Source of the DNA: Bacillota bacterium
Lineage (GTDB): Bacteria > Bacillota > Clostridia > Christensenellales > Aristaeellaceae
Assembly (NCBI GenBank): GCA_023416585.1
Contig: JAEZHM010000081.1
Coordinates: 186,001-250,000 of the forward strand
Direction: 5' to 3'
Length of the DNA: 64,000 nucleotides
Position numbers and translations under genes: made by a program
Part shown: positions 17,018 through 25,636 of the stretch, piece by piece
Position numbering within the stretch: position 1 is the first letter of the stretch
Layout of the letters: the number at the start of each line of letters is the position of its first letter
Notes under the pieces: generated by a model
The model's database searches: none
Told to the model about the DNA's origin: nothing
The model's input: only the letters and a program-made list of their open reading frames with translations

Positions 17018-17078
17018 GTTGTATTTACAACAGACTGTTCTGCTTGACCGTATTACAATAAGCCGTAAAAACTTTTAC
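17018..17078. promoter_or_regulatory. Two 6-2-6 palindromes around the hcp promoter
   Basis: GTTGTA-TT-TACAAC (17018-17031) and GTAAAA-AC-TTTTAC (17065-17078). A TTGACC at 17044-17049 with TAAAAA at 17066-17071 (16-base spacer) would put the second palindrome across the -10 box. Probable binding sites of one or two regulators of the nitrosative-stress gene; the regulator is not identifiable here. Confidence 0.45.
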
Positions 17079-17102
17079 GCATCAATACGGGGAGGAACGT
17101 AA

Positions 17103-18728
17103 ATGAGCATGTTTTGTTATCAGTGTCAGGAAGCGGCCAAGGGCATAGGGTGTAACGTGCACGGTGTCTGCGGCAAGAACGAGGAAGTTTCCAATCTGCA
17201 GGATCTATTGGTCTATGTATTAAAGGGCATAGCTCATATCGTTGTGAAGGAAAAGCAGGATGAAAAAGCGCTTGCCGAATTAAGCCGGCAAGTGGTTAAT
17301 AGCCTGTTTATTACCATTACCAACGCCAACTTCGACGAAAAAGCGATAGAAGACCAAATCACAAAAATGCTTTCCCTGCGGGACGGATTGAAAAAACCAT
17401 CAAGCGCTGGATTGCACGATGCGGCCACGTTCACTGTCAGCGGCAGGGAAGAAATGCTTCAAAAGGCCGCTAAGGTCGGGGTGCTGGCTACAAGGAATGA
17501 GGATGTGCGTTCCCTTCGGGAATTGATTATCTATGGCGTCAAAGGCATGACCGCGTATCTTGAGCATGCGCTGAACCTAAACAAAGAAAACAATGAGATA
17601 TGCGCCTTTATGTATGAAGCCCTTGCGGCAACACTGAATGATTCCCTCACAGCGGACGACCTTGTTGCCCTTACCTTAAAGACCGGTGAATACGGCGTTA
17701 AGGCTATGGCGCTTTTAGATGAGGCCAACACGTCTGCGTTTGGCCACCCGGAGATCACGAAAGTGAACATTGGCGTCAGAAAAAATCCAGCCATACTGGT
17801 TTCCGGCCATGACTTAAGCGACCTTGCACAACTGCTGGAACAAACCAAGGGCACCGGGGTGGACGTTTACACCCACAGCGAAATGCTGCCCGCCCATTAC
17901 TATCCCGTATTCAAGAAGTACGATAATTTTGTGGGTAACTACGGCAACGCCTGGTGGAAGCAGACAGAGGAGTTTGAATCCTTCCACGGCCCCATTCTGT
18001 TCACCACCAACTGTATCGTCCCGCCGAAAAATCCGGAAGTAAAGTCCCGCGTCTTTACCACCAACGCGGCGGGATATCCCGGCTGCGTACACATTCCGGT
18101 CGGGGAAGACGGAAAGAAGGACTTTTCGGAGATTATTCAATTGGCCAGGCTGCTGCCTCCGCCGGAAGAGATCGAGACCGGCAGCATCGTAGGCGGCTTC
18201 GCCCACAATCAGGTATTGGCCCTGGCCGACAAGGTGGTGGATGCGGTCAAGAGCGGCGCAATCCGCAAGTTCTTTGTCATGGCCGGCTGCGACGGCCGCA
18301 TGAAGTCCAGGGATTATTATACGGAGTTTGCGAAAAGCTTGCCCAAGGACACAGTGATTTTAACCGCCGGCTGCGCCAAGTACCGCTACAACAAGCTGGA
18401 TCTGGGCGATATCGGGGGCATCCCCCGTGTGTTGGACGCCGGGCAGTGCAACGATTCCTACTCCCTGGCTGTGATTGCCCTCACGCTCAAGGAGGTCTTC
18501 GGGCTTGACGACATCAACAAGCTGCCCATCGCTTTCAACATTGCCTGGTACGAGCAAAAGGCCGTGATCGTGCTGTTGGCGCTGTTGTATCTTGGCGTCA
18601 AAAACATTCACCTGGGGCCGACGCTGCCCAGTTTCCTGTCGCCCAATGTGGCAAAGGTGCTGGTGGAGAATTTCGGCATCGCCGGCATAGGTACGGTGGA
18701 GGAAGACATCGAACTGTTTTTGAAGTAA
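17103..18728 (+). CDS. hcp: Hydroxylamine reductase (hybrid cluster protein, prismane)
   Basis: A 541-residue cytoplasmic iron-sulfur protein that protects against nitric oxide and hydroxylamine in anaerobes. The N-terminal ligands C5-x2-C8-x8-C17-x5-C23 bind the [4Fe-4S] cluster of class I enzymes. Hybrid-cluster ligands are visible in SGHDLSDL, THSEMLPAHYYP, LFTTNCIVPP, AGYPGCVHI, AGCDGRMKSRDYYTEF and LTAGCAKYRYNKLDLGDIGGIPRVLDAGQCND. The ribosome binding site GGGGAGG is strong. No NADH-oxidoreductase partner (hcr) is adjacent. The gene is single, flanked by palindromes in front and a terminator behind. Confidence 0.97.
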   Translation: MSMFCYQCQEAAKGIGCNVHGVCGKNEEVSNLQDLLVYVLKGIAHIVVKEKQDEKALAELSRQVVNSLFITITNANFDEKAIEDQITKMLSLRDGLKKPSSAGLHDAATFTVSGREEMLQKAAKVGVLATRNEDVRSLRELIIYGVKGMTAYLEHALNLNKENNEICAFMYEALAATLNDSLTADDLVALTLKTGEYGVKAMALLDEANTSAFGHPEITKVNIGVRKNPAILVSGHDLSDLAQLLEQTKGTGVDVYTHSEMLPAHYYPVFKKYDNFVGNYGNAWWKQTEEFESFHGPILFTTNCIVPPKNPEVKSRVFTTNAAGYPGCVHIPVGEDGKKDFSEIIQLARLLPPPEEIETGSIVGGFAHNQVLALADKVVDAVKSGAIRKFFVMAGCDGRMKSRDYYTEFAKSLPKDTVILTAGCAKYRYNKLDLGDIGGIPRVLDAGQCNDSYSLAVIALTLKEVFGLDDINKLPIAFNIAWYEQKAVIVLLALLYLGVKNIHLGPTLPSFLSPNVAKVLVENFGIAGIGTVEEDIELFLK

Positions 18729-19035
18729 AACTGAAAATCAAATGCGATACATCCCGCTGAGGCTGTTTGCTTCAGCGGGATGTTTTTTGCAGGTGAAGTG
18801 TTTTACTAAACCAAAACTTTAATGATTCGTTAGCATCGTTTTGTGTTAATGGTTCTATCTTCACATGGCGAGGGTATGGCAGGGGCCGAAGTTCGCTGTC
18901 TGTAACAGTATCCATTTATATTTGGAACAGTATTAAGCTGAAATTTTCTCATAACAGGAGTTTTTATCACCATATGGAATTATTTAGTAATATATCCATA
19001 TAATTTGGAATTCAAAAAGCATGGGAGGGAATTAT
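18729..19035. other. Intergenic region after hcp
   Basis: Contains the hcp terminator at its start. Beyond it the sequence is A/T-rich; I see no conserved promoter, hairpin or reading frame apart from the ribosome binding site GGGAGG at 19024 for the next gene. Confidence 0.5.
18749..18787 (+). terminator. Rho-independent terminator of hcp
   Basis: ACATCCCGCTGA (18749-18760) pairs perfectly with TCAGCGGGATGT (18772-18783); an 11-base loop and a T-run follow the textbook pattern. Confidence 0.9.
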
Positions 19036-19524
19036 GTGAAATTGCTGGTGTTCGCGGATTCCCATACTGATGTTGCTACTATGCTAGCCATAACGAAAGC
19101 CGAATGCCCAGATACAATCCTGCATCTGGGAGATCACATCATGGATGGTGTAGAACTAAAGAGTAACTGTGATGTGCCAGTATATCTTGTCAAGGGGAAT
19201 ACGGACAAAGAAGGCGATGACATATTCGAGTTGTTTCTGACCTTCGAAAATACCGCTGTTTTCATGACACATGGGCACTTATTCAACGGATATGAGGAAC
19301 TGTCCGCCAAGGGGGTCGAAACCGGTGCGAAAATCGTTTTATTTGGCCATACGCATCAGCCATATCTGTGTTTTGAAAATGGCGTTTGGTTAATGAACCC
19401 GGGGAGAGTTGGCTGCATAAGCAGCAAAAGAATCCATCCAACTTATGGTATCATTCAAATCATTAATGGCAGGGTGAGATGCGAAATAGTTGAAGTGGTC
19501 TATGCCGAGTCTTTGCAGCAATGA
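19036..19524 (+). CDS. YfcE/MJ0936-family metallophosphoesterase
   Basis: A 162-residue phosphodiesterase with the calcineurin-like metal motifs in order: D-x-H in FADSHTD, GDHIMDG, GNTD, H in MTHGHLFNG and GHTHQP. Family members hydrolyse small phosphodiesters and bind two Mn-type metals. The GTG at 19036 is used because GGGAGG lies seven bases ahead of it; an in-frame ATG at 19021 overlaps that site. No functional link to neighbours is evident. Confidence 0.9.
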   Translation: MKLLVFADSHTDVATMLAITKAECPDTILHLGDHIMDGVELKSNCDVPVYLVKGNTDKEGDDIFELFLTFENTAVFMTHGHLFNGYEELSAKGVETGAKIVLFGHTHQPYLCFENGVWLMNPGRVGCISSKRIHPTYGIIQIINGRVRCEIVEVVYAESLQQ

Positions 19525-19758
19525 CCGTGGGTAGTTTTGCATTTCCATTTTGACACAGTCTGACGATTCTTTGTCTCCTTGCCAGGAACAAAAATGAACT
19601 CTCATATACCATTACTTCTGCAGTGGATGATCCTCTAAGCCCATACAGCCGTAGGGGCAATTATCAATCGTCCGCTGGCGAGGCCAGGCTGTTCTACGCA
19701 ATCTGACTCTGAGTAAACATTTCCATAGGCTAACGGTAGACTATTTTTCTTTTCCCCC

Positions 19759-19787
19759 TTGACAAGCGTTATTGGAAGTGCTATCCT
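19759..19787 (+). promoter_or_regulatory. Promoter of the glycan-utilisation operon
   Basis: TTGACA (19759-19764), 17-base spacer, TATCCT (19782-19787). The palindrome at 19801 lies directly behind the expected start. Confidence 0.75.
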
Positions 19788-19800
19788 TCATTACGGATGG

Positions 19801-19814
19801 GTTGTCATAACAAC
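19801..19814. promoter_or_regulatory. Palindromic operator GTTGT-N4-ACAAC
   Basis: GTTGTCATAACAAC lies just downstream of the promoter. Its arms suit GntR-family (HutC-type) regulators, and the operon itself encodes one at 23926, so autoregulation is plausible. The same arms with a different centre occur before hcp (17018). Confidence 0.5.
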
Positions 19815-19872
19815 ATAAGGATATTACAAGTTTCAAACATGGTATATATAATCAAGCAGAGGGATGAGAAGC

Positions 19873-20793
19873 ATGAACGGTGATTTGCAAACCATGATGC
19901 CGGTAGGGAAAAGCCGCTATACGCTTCGCCGTAAGGAAGCTTTAACAGGCTGGCTGTTTGTTATGCCGGCGCTTTTAGGGTTTGCCGTATTCACCTTCGG
20001 CTCAATTCTCTACTCCTTCTACATTTCTTTGACCAAATGGGAGCTTCTCACTCCGCCGGAATTTATAGGCTTCCGCAATTACGTCAAGCTCTTTGCAGAC
20101 CCAAAGTTTTTCAAATTTACAGGGAACACGCTCTATTTTGTGGTCTGGCTGGTACCGTTGGTACTCGTCTTTTCCATGGCGCTGGCGATACTGATCAACA
20201 GAAAAACGAAACTGCTTACCAACATCTACCGCTCTTCGTTGTTTTTGCCCTGTATCACTTCCACTGTAGCCATCAGCCTGGTGTGGATGTGGATTTTGAA
20301 TCCCGATACGGGCATCATCAACAATATCCTGCGGGCATTTGGTGTAACCGATCCGCCCAGGTGGCTGGAAAGCACCATATGGGCCAAGCCTGCCTTGGTG
20401 GTCATGCGGGTGTGGCAGATGTCGGGATACTATATGATCATGTTCCTGGCAGGGCTGCAGGTGATACCGGAAAACCTGTATGAGGCCGCGGAGGTGGATG
20501 GGGCTACACGTTGGCAAAAGACCATTAAAATTACGATTCCCATGCTGGCTAATACCACGTTCGTGGTGACCATCATGCTGGTGATAGAGGCGTTCAACAT
20601 ATTCGAAGCCATTTTTGTCATGACGGAAGGCGGGCCTATCGGCTCTACCACCACGTTGATGTATTACATTTATGATCTGGGCTTCAAACGGTACAACATG
20701 GGCTATGCCAGCGCGGTGGCCTGGGTATTCTTTGCCATGATCCTTTTGGTAACCTTGATTCAGTATGCCGGGCGCAAAGAGCAAAAAATGTGA
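19873..20793 (+). CDS. Sugar ABC transporter permease, UgpA/MalF-like
   Basis: A 306-residue permease with six helices; GWLFVMPALLGFAVFTFG forms the first helix and EAAEVDGATRWQKT is the EAA loop. First gene of a long operon whose promoter and operator lie at 19759-19814. The second ATG is used as start because GAGGG is nine bases ahead of it; the first ATG (19864) touches that site. Partner permease and binding protein follow; no ATPase gene is present. Confidence 0.92.
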   Translation: MNGDLQTMMPVGKSRYTLRRKEALTGWLFVMPALLGFAVFTFGSILYSFYISLTKWELLTPPEFIGFRNYVKLFADPKFFKFTGNTLYFVVWLVPLVLVFSMALAILINRKTKLLTNIYRSSLFLPCITSTVAISLVWMWILNPDTGIINNILRAFGVTDPPRWLESTIWAKPALVVMRVWQMSGYYMIMFLAGLQVIPENLYEAAEVDGATRWQKTIKITIPMLANTTFVVTIMLVIEAFNIFEAIFVMTEGGPIGSTTTLMYYIYDLGFKRYNMGYASAVAWVFFAMILLVTLIQYAGRKEQKM

Positions 20794-20808
20794 CGGGGAG
20801 GGATGAAT

Positions 20809-21693
20809 ATGATACGGCAAATGGAAAAGGCGCAGCCGCACAGCCTACTTAGCTATTACCGCGCCCGTAAAGCCGGCCGTGTGGTCTATCATGTTTTCAT
20901 GCTGGCCCTGACCTTCATCATGGTTTACCCATTTCTTTGGGCCGTTTGTTCTTCTTTTAAAACTTCGGCGCAGATGTTTGGAAGTACGCCGCTGACTTTG
21001 ATCCCAAGGCCGTTTACATTGATCAATTACGAGCGCACGCTGGAGATACTTCCCTTTGGCATGTTTTTGCGTAACTCACTTTTCCTTTCCATTTCCATAC
21101 CGCTGCTCATGATCGTGGTAGCATCCTTGTGCGCCTACGCCTTGGCCAGGCTTGAATTTAAGAGCAGGAACATCATTTTTCTTCTCTTTCTATCTACCAT
21201 GATGATTCCCGGCCATGTGACGCTTATTCCCAACTATTCCATCATCAGCAAACTAAACTGGGTCGACAAATACATCGCACTGTTTGTGAATTCTCTGTTT
21301 ACGGGTGCCAACGCCTTCAACATCTTCTTTTTCCGCCAGTATTTCATGTCCATTCCCAAGGATTTGGAGAATGCCGCCATCATCGACGGCTGCAGCCACG
21401 CGGGCGTGTATTTCAGGATCATCCTTCCAAATTCCAAGCCCGCCATTGCTACGGTAGCCATCCTTTCCTTCCGTTCTGTGTGGAATTCCTTCCTGTGGCC
21501 AATGTTGGTCATCAATTCCTATGACAAGATGACAATCACCGTAGGGCTGCAGTATTACAAGGGCGCGGTGGACAACGCTGCAACGGTACTGGCCGGTGTA
21601 ACCATCGCCATCATACCTGTGATCGTTGTGTTTTTGATCTTCCAGAAATACTTCATGAACGCTACCATGAATTCTGGCTTCGGGGGGACATGA
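20809..21693 (+). CDS. Sugar ABC transporter permease, MalG-like
   Basis: A 294-residue permease; second channel subunit. It shows YALARLEFKSRN after helix 2, the EAA-loop equivalent ENAAIIDGCSHAGVY, and the end FQKYFMNATMNSGFGGT. GGGAGG is seven bases before the ATG at 20809. The gene begins 15 bases after the first permease and ends a few bases before a binding-protein gene, so all three belong to one importer. Confidence 0.92.
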   Translation: MIRQMEKAQPHSLLSYYRARKAGRVVYHVFMLALTFIMVYPFLWAVCSSFKTSAQMFGSTPLTLIPRPFTLINYERTLEILPFGMFLRNSLFLSISIPLLMIVVASLCAYALARLEFKSRNIIFLLFLSTMMIPGHVTLIPNYSIISKLNWVDKYIALFVNSLFTGANAFNIFFFRQYFMSIPKDLENAAIIDGCSHAGVYFRIILPNSKPAIATVAILSFRSVWNSFLWPMLVINSYDKMTITVGLQYYKGAVDNAATVLAGVTIAIIPVIVVFLIFQKYFMNATMNSGFGGT

Positions 21694-21746
21694 GCGTGAT
21701 ACTCGCTCTTGCAATACATCCCATTGAAAACAAGGAGGAAAAAAAC

Positions 21747-23021
21747 ATGAGCAACCGTTCCCTGCGCAAGGTCACTGTATGGCTGGCTGTTGCTTTGCTG
21801 CTGGCCGCCATGGTTCCCTCTGCCGTAATGGCGGAAGGACGCACCAAGGTTCAGGTGATGTCCTGGTGGGATATCACCAAGTCCGAGCCGCTCAAGCAGC
21901 TGGAAGCTGGCTTTGAAGCTGCGAATCCTGATATCGACCTGGAGTTCCCCATGATCGGCAGCAAGTATGGCGACAAGATCACCACCGTTATCGCCGGCGG
22001 CGGTGACAGCGTGCCGGATGTGATCATGCTGGCCATGGACCTGGTGCCCAAGTTTGCCCTGACCGGCTCCATCCTGCCCCTGGATGAATACATGACAAAG
22101 GAATACAAGGACAGCCTGTATCCCTTGGTGTTGAACGCCCTCACCGTGGACGGCAAGGTCTATGCCGCTGCCAGGGACGTATCGCCCATGGCCATGTATT
22201 GCAATGTGGCGCTGTTCAAGGAAGCAGGGATCGAAATCCCCACCGCTGACTGGACGGTTGATGATTTCCTGAATATCGCCCAGAAGCTGACCCGTGTGGA
22301 CGCTTCCGGTGCTCCCACCCAATGGGGCTACTACTTCGCTAAGTATCCCGATACCATGTATGACTGGATCATTGCCGAGGGTGGCCGCTATGTTTCCACG
22401 GATGGCACCACCAGCTTGATGAGTACACCGGAAACCAAAGCTGGCCTGCAGTTTATGTATGACCTGATCTACAAGTATAAGGTATGCCCTACCGAAGCCC
22501 AGCACAAGCAGTATGGAGATGGCAACTCTGCCGCCTTCCTGGCCGGCAAGGTGGCCATGCAGATTGCTGCTCTGTCCAACTCCTCCAGCTTAAACAGCGC
22601 GACGCCGCCCATTGAATACGCCGTTGTGCCCCTGCCCAAGAAAGGCGGCAAGCAGTTCACCCACGCATTTGTGAACACCTGGGCGATCCCCAAGGGCGCC
22701 AAGAACCCGGAACTGAGCTGGCGCGTGATTGAGTGGCTGTCTGGAAAGGGCGGCCAGCAGATCGCCCTGGACTATGGCATGGGCCTGCCGGCCAGCAAAG
22801 AAGTGGACGCCACAGCGTTCCTTGGCAAGAGGGAAGACAACAAGGTGTTCCTGGATGCGCTCACCTATGCCGTTCCCTTCGAAACCTACCGTTACGGCGC
22901 CGAATTCAATGTGGAGCTTCGGGAACAGCTGGATGTGCTGTGGCTGAACGAAACCACGGTGGATAATGCTGCTGCGGCTATCGACGAGGCTGCTGTATCC
23001 ATCCTCTCCGGCGATAAGTAA
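21747..23021 (+). CDS. Extracellular sugar-binding protein, family 1
   Basis: A 424-residue receptor with a signal peptide (NRSLRK, then WLAVALLLAAMVPSAVMA; cleavage near residue 28) and no lipobox cysteine. The mature part has VMSWWDITK, usual for binding proteins of amino-sugar and oligosaccharide importers. AAGGAGG precedes the ATG at 21747; the longer frame from 21690 overlaps the permease gene and lacks a ribosome binding site. A long hairpin follows the gene. Confidence 0.92.
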   Translation: MSNRSLRKVTVWLAVALLLAAMVPSAVMAEGRTKVQVMSWWDITKSEPLKQLEAGFEAANPDIDLEFPMIGSKYGDKITTVIAGGGDSVPDVIMLAMDLVPKFALTGSILPLDEYMTKEYKDSLYPLVLNALTVDGKVYAAARDVSPMAMYCNVALFKEAGIEIPTADWTVDDFLNIAQKLTRVDASGAPTQWGYYFAKYPDTMYDWIIAEGGRYVSTDGTTSLMSTPETKAGLQFMYDLIYKYKVCPTEAQHKQYGDGNSAAFLAGKVAMQIAALSNSSSLNSATPPIEYAVVPLPKKGGKQFTHAFVNTWAIPKGAKNPELSWRVIEWLSGKGGQQIALDYGMGLPASKEVDATAFLGKREDNKVFLDALTYAVPFETYRYGAEFNVELREQLDVLWLNETTVDNAAAAIDEAAVSILSGDK

Positions 23022-23045
23022 CTTACGCTCCCAACCATTTATAAT

Positions 23046-23076
23046 GATTCTCTGGGGGCTTTGCCCCCAGAGAATC
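23046..23076. terminator. 14-pair hairpin inside the operon
   Basis: GATTCTCTGGGGGC and GCCCCCAGAGAATC pair perfectly around a TTT loop, without a T-run. Located between the binding-protein gene and the isomerase gene, it probably protects the upstream mRNA or reduces downstream expression. Confidence 0.7.
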
Positions 23077-23097
23077 CGTATCAAATGAGGTTGTAAC

Positions 23098-23886
23098 ATG
23101 ATCTATCTGAGCAGCTTGATGGCACTGTCAGAAGAATCTGCCTTTGAAGAAACGCTTCATGCCTTTGGAAACAAGGTAGGCGTGGAGGTGTTTTCCTTTA
23201 CCTATTCCAAAGAAGAGTTGCCCGGTTTGGCAAAACGCATGGAAAGCTGGAAGGGTCACCCTCTTTCCTTCCACGGACCCATGCGGGACGTGGAGGTGAC
23301 GTCCGTAAGCGAAAGCCCGGAGGGACGGCTTCTTTTTGAAAACTACGCCAGGGCTTTTGCTTTTGCCGGCCGTTTCGGGGGTACTTCGATGGTGGTGCAT
23401 ACCCATGAAAGGCATCTTACGAAAGCAGAAAAGCCCGCCTTGCAGGCTCAGTGCCTCAAAAACCTTCAAGTTCTTGCGGCTATGGCATCAAAGGAGGGCA
23501 TTGAACTACGCGTGGAGAATGTATCGTTGCCTCATAAGGGGGAGCCTCTATTTGACGAAGACGAGTATATCCGTTTGTTTGGTTTCTTGCCTCAAATACA
23601 GGCTTTAATTGACATCGGGCATGTGCATGTGACAAACTGGTCTCTGATGAATCTTCTGGAAAAGCTGAATGGCCGGATCGGTGGGTTCCATTTGCACAAC
23701 AACAACGGCCTGGAAGACAGTCATGATTGGCTTTCCGATGGAACAATGGATATGGATCATGCTCTTTCCTTGATAAGGGATCATGCGGAATTTCGTGATA
23801 TGGTGCTGGAGTACGGCAGCATGCATGGGAAAACATCACGGGATCTTATGCAGGATGTGAGCCGTGTCCTTATGTATCATCAATGA
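23098..23886 (+). CDS. Sugar phosphate isomerase/epimerase-like TIM-barrel protein
   Basis: A 262-residue protein of the xylose-isomerase-like TIM-barrel group (AP endonuclease 2 fold). Candidate metal ligands follow the family pattern: E at strand 1 (GVEVFS), H in FHGPM and VVHTHE, E in RVENVS, D and H in LIDIGHVHVTNW, H in FHLHNN and E near the end (MVLEYG). Substrate is unknown; in this operon an epimerisation or isomerisation of the imported sugar is likely. It begins 76 bases after the binding-protein gene, behind a strong hairpin. Confidence 0.8.
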   Translation: MIYLSSLMALSEESAFEETLHAFGNKVGVEVFSFTYSKEELPGLAKRMESWKGHPLSFHGPMRDVEVTSVSESPEGRLLFENYARAFAFAGRFGGTSMVVHTHERHLTKAEKPALQAQCLKNLQVLAAMASKEGIELRVENVSLPHKGEPLFDEDEYIRLFGFLPQIQALIDIGHVHVTNWSLMNLLEKLNGRIGGFHLHNNNGLEDSHDWLSDGTMDMDHALSLIRDHAEFRDMVLEYGSMHGKTSRDLMQDVSRVLMYHQ

Positions 23887-23925
23887 TAGATTGTTTTTCT
23901 GAATTATCATAGAGGAGTTGCAAAC

Positions 23926-24648
23926 ATGCAAAAGACCGGCGCGCGTTACAGCCAGATTGCCACGTACTACCAGGAGCTTGTAGATAAACAGCAGCTGGTG
24001 GAAGGCGACAGGATGCCTACCGAGGAAGAAATCTGCCGCCTGTTCAACGTGAGCCGAATCACCGTGCGCCAGGCCATGAACGACCTGGCCCAGGCGGGCT
24101 ATATTGTGAGAATGCAGGGGAAAGGTTCCTTTGTGCGCATGAAGAAAACCGATATGCAGCTAAACCGCCTGCAGGGGTTTTCCGAGGAGATGCGCGCAAA
24201 GGGAATGGTGCCTTCCACAAAGACGCTGGAGGCAAAGTCGGTGGCCTGCGACCGGAAAGTGGGGGAAAGGCTGAAGCTGGAGCCGGGAACACAGGTCATT
24301 TCCATGATCCGCGTACGTTTTGCCGACGATATTCCCATGGCTGTGGAGCATGTGCATATCCCGTTCTTTCTTTGCCCGGGGCTTTTGTCCATGGATCTTT
24401 CCGGTTCTTTGTACCAGCTGCTTTCTAACAAATATCACCTGGAGCCCGTGCGCGCCAGCCAGGATATAGAGGCGGGCCATGCCGGAAAGCCGATGGCGGA
24501 GCTTTTACAAATGAAGCAGAACAGCCCCGCGTTGATCATTGAGCGGGTAAGCTTCCTGGAAAACGATATGCCGCTGGAATATGTGGTTTCCGTGTACCGG
24601 GGCGACCGGTATTCCTTCCATGTAGATATGCACCGCAAGGATCGTTGA
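23926..24648 (+). CDS. GntR-family transcriptional regulator (HutC/UTRA type)
   Basis: A 240-residue regulator. The N-terminal winged helix (about 8-75) shows GDRMPTEEEICRLFNVSRIT and VRQAMNDL, then RMQGKGSFV; the UTRA ligand domain (about 90-235) has LQGFSEEM, RVRFADDIPMAVEHVHIP and the ending YVVSVYRGDRYSF. UTRA regulators usually bind sugar or sugar-phosphate intermediates. It probably controls this operon through the palindrome at 19801. The gene lies mid-operon. Confidence 0.93.
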   Translation: MQKTGARYSQIATYYQELVDKQQLVEGDRMPTEEEICRLFNVSRITVRQAMNDLAQAGYIVRMQGKGSFVRMKKTDMQLNRLQGFSEEMRAKGMVPSTKTLEAKSVACDRKVGERLKLEPGTQVISMIRVRFADDIPMAVEHVHIPFFLCPGLLSMDLSGSLYQLLSNKYHLEPVRASQDIEAGHAGKPMAELLQMKQNSPALIIERVSFLENDMPLEYVVSVYRGDRYSFHVDMHRKDR

Positions 24649-24661
24649 GGAGGAAAATCCT

Positions 24662-25636
24662 ATGTGTGACCGGCTGTTTCTCGCGCTGGACGGCGGCGGG
24701 ACAAAGACGGTGGCTTTGCTGTGCGATGAAGCGGGCCATGTGCTGGGATTTGGCTTAAGTGGCCCCGGCAATCCCTTGTCGGCGGGGGATGAGCAGGCAG
24801 CAAGCAATGCGGAGGAAGCTGTTCGTAAGGCTTTGGGAACGCATGGGATAGATAATGTTGTCCATTGCCGCCTGTATGTTCCGGGCTTTTCGCGCTGTCT
24901 TCCCCTCTTTTTACAGAAGTTTCCCGGTCTGGATGCTGACGTTTGTTCCGATGCCATGTCTGCCTATTACAGCTGTATAGGAATACCGGGCGGGATTGTG
25001 GTGCTGTCCGGGACCGGGTCTTTTGCCCTGGGGCTTGACGCGTCTTTGATGCAATTTACCGCTGGGGGATGGGGCCATCTTCTGGGGGATGAGGGAAGTG
25101 GTTACCACATCGGCAGGATGGCTTTACAGGCCTTGCTGCGCAACCAGGAGGAAGGCGTTCCTCCTACGGGCCTTGACAGGGAGATTATGCAAGCCTTTGA
25201 AGTTCATAAGCCGCGGGATGTGATCAGGGTCGTTTACGGCCCCGGTTTTGAAAGGTCACAAATGGCTTCACTCTGTCCATTGGTGGGCCGGGCCGCCGGC
25301 CGCGGTGAAAAGGACGCCATGCAAATGCTTGATCAGGCTGCGGAAGCGCTGTGCCTTCTTGTGCAAGCCGTTCAAAAGCGGATGAATCTTTTGAACGGGC
25401 CTGTCGGGCTGACGGGTGGCGTGGCCAGGTTGGGGAATTTGATCGCCGTTCCCTTTGAAAGCAAACTGAAAAGTAACTGCCCTGGGCTTACTTATGTGAA
25501 ACAGCGTTATTCCCCTGTGGTGGGCGGGATGCTGCATCTTATGGCCGAATATGGGCATAAAGACTGGGAGCTTGGGAAAGCCATGGAAAAAGAACTGAAG
25601 GAGAAGCACGCTTATGCTGATGGACCGATATTTTGA
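24662..25636 (+). CDS. BadF/BadG-type ATPase, N-acetylglucosamine-kinase-like
   Basis: A 324-residue sugar kinase of the ASKHA fold. The phosphate-1 motif LALDGGGTKTVALLCD is at the N-terminus, phosphate-2 is GGIVVLSGTGSFALG, followed by GWGHLLGDEGSGYHIG, the hallmark of GlcNAc kinase-like proteins, and the adenosine motif LTGGVARL. It would phosphorylate the hexosamine or related sugar imported by the operon. It overlaps the next gene by 23 bases. Confidence 0.88.
   Translation: MCDRLFLALDGGGTKTVALLCDEAGHVLGFGLSGPGNPLSAGDEQAASNAEEAVRKALGTHGIDNVVHCRLYVPGFSRCLPLFLQKFPGLDADVCSDAMSAYYSCIGIPGGIVVLSGTGSFALGLDASLMQFTAGGWGHLLGDEGSGYHIGRMALQALLRNQEEGVPPTGLDREIMQAFEVHKPRDVIRVVYGPGFERSQMASLCPLVGRAAGRGEKDAMQMLDQAAEALCLLVQAVQKRMNLLNGPVGLTGGVARLGNLIAVPFESKLKSNCPGLTYVKQRYSPVVGGMLHLMAEYGHKDWELGKAMEKELKEKHAYADGPIF

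Larger units (their letters stand above)
19525..19872. other. Intergenic region with a repeat scrap and the promoter of the glycan operon
   Basis: Around 19636-19690 the string CCGTAGGGGCAATTATCAAT resembles a short extragenic repeat seen in many Clostridia. Promoter and operator of the following operon occupy 19759-19814 and are listed separately. No gene was seen. Confidence 0.4.
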
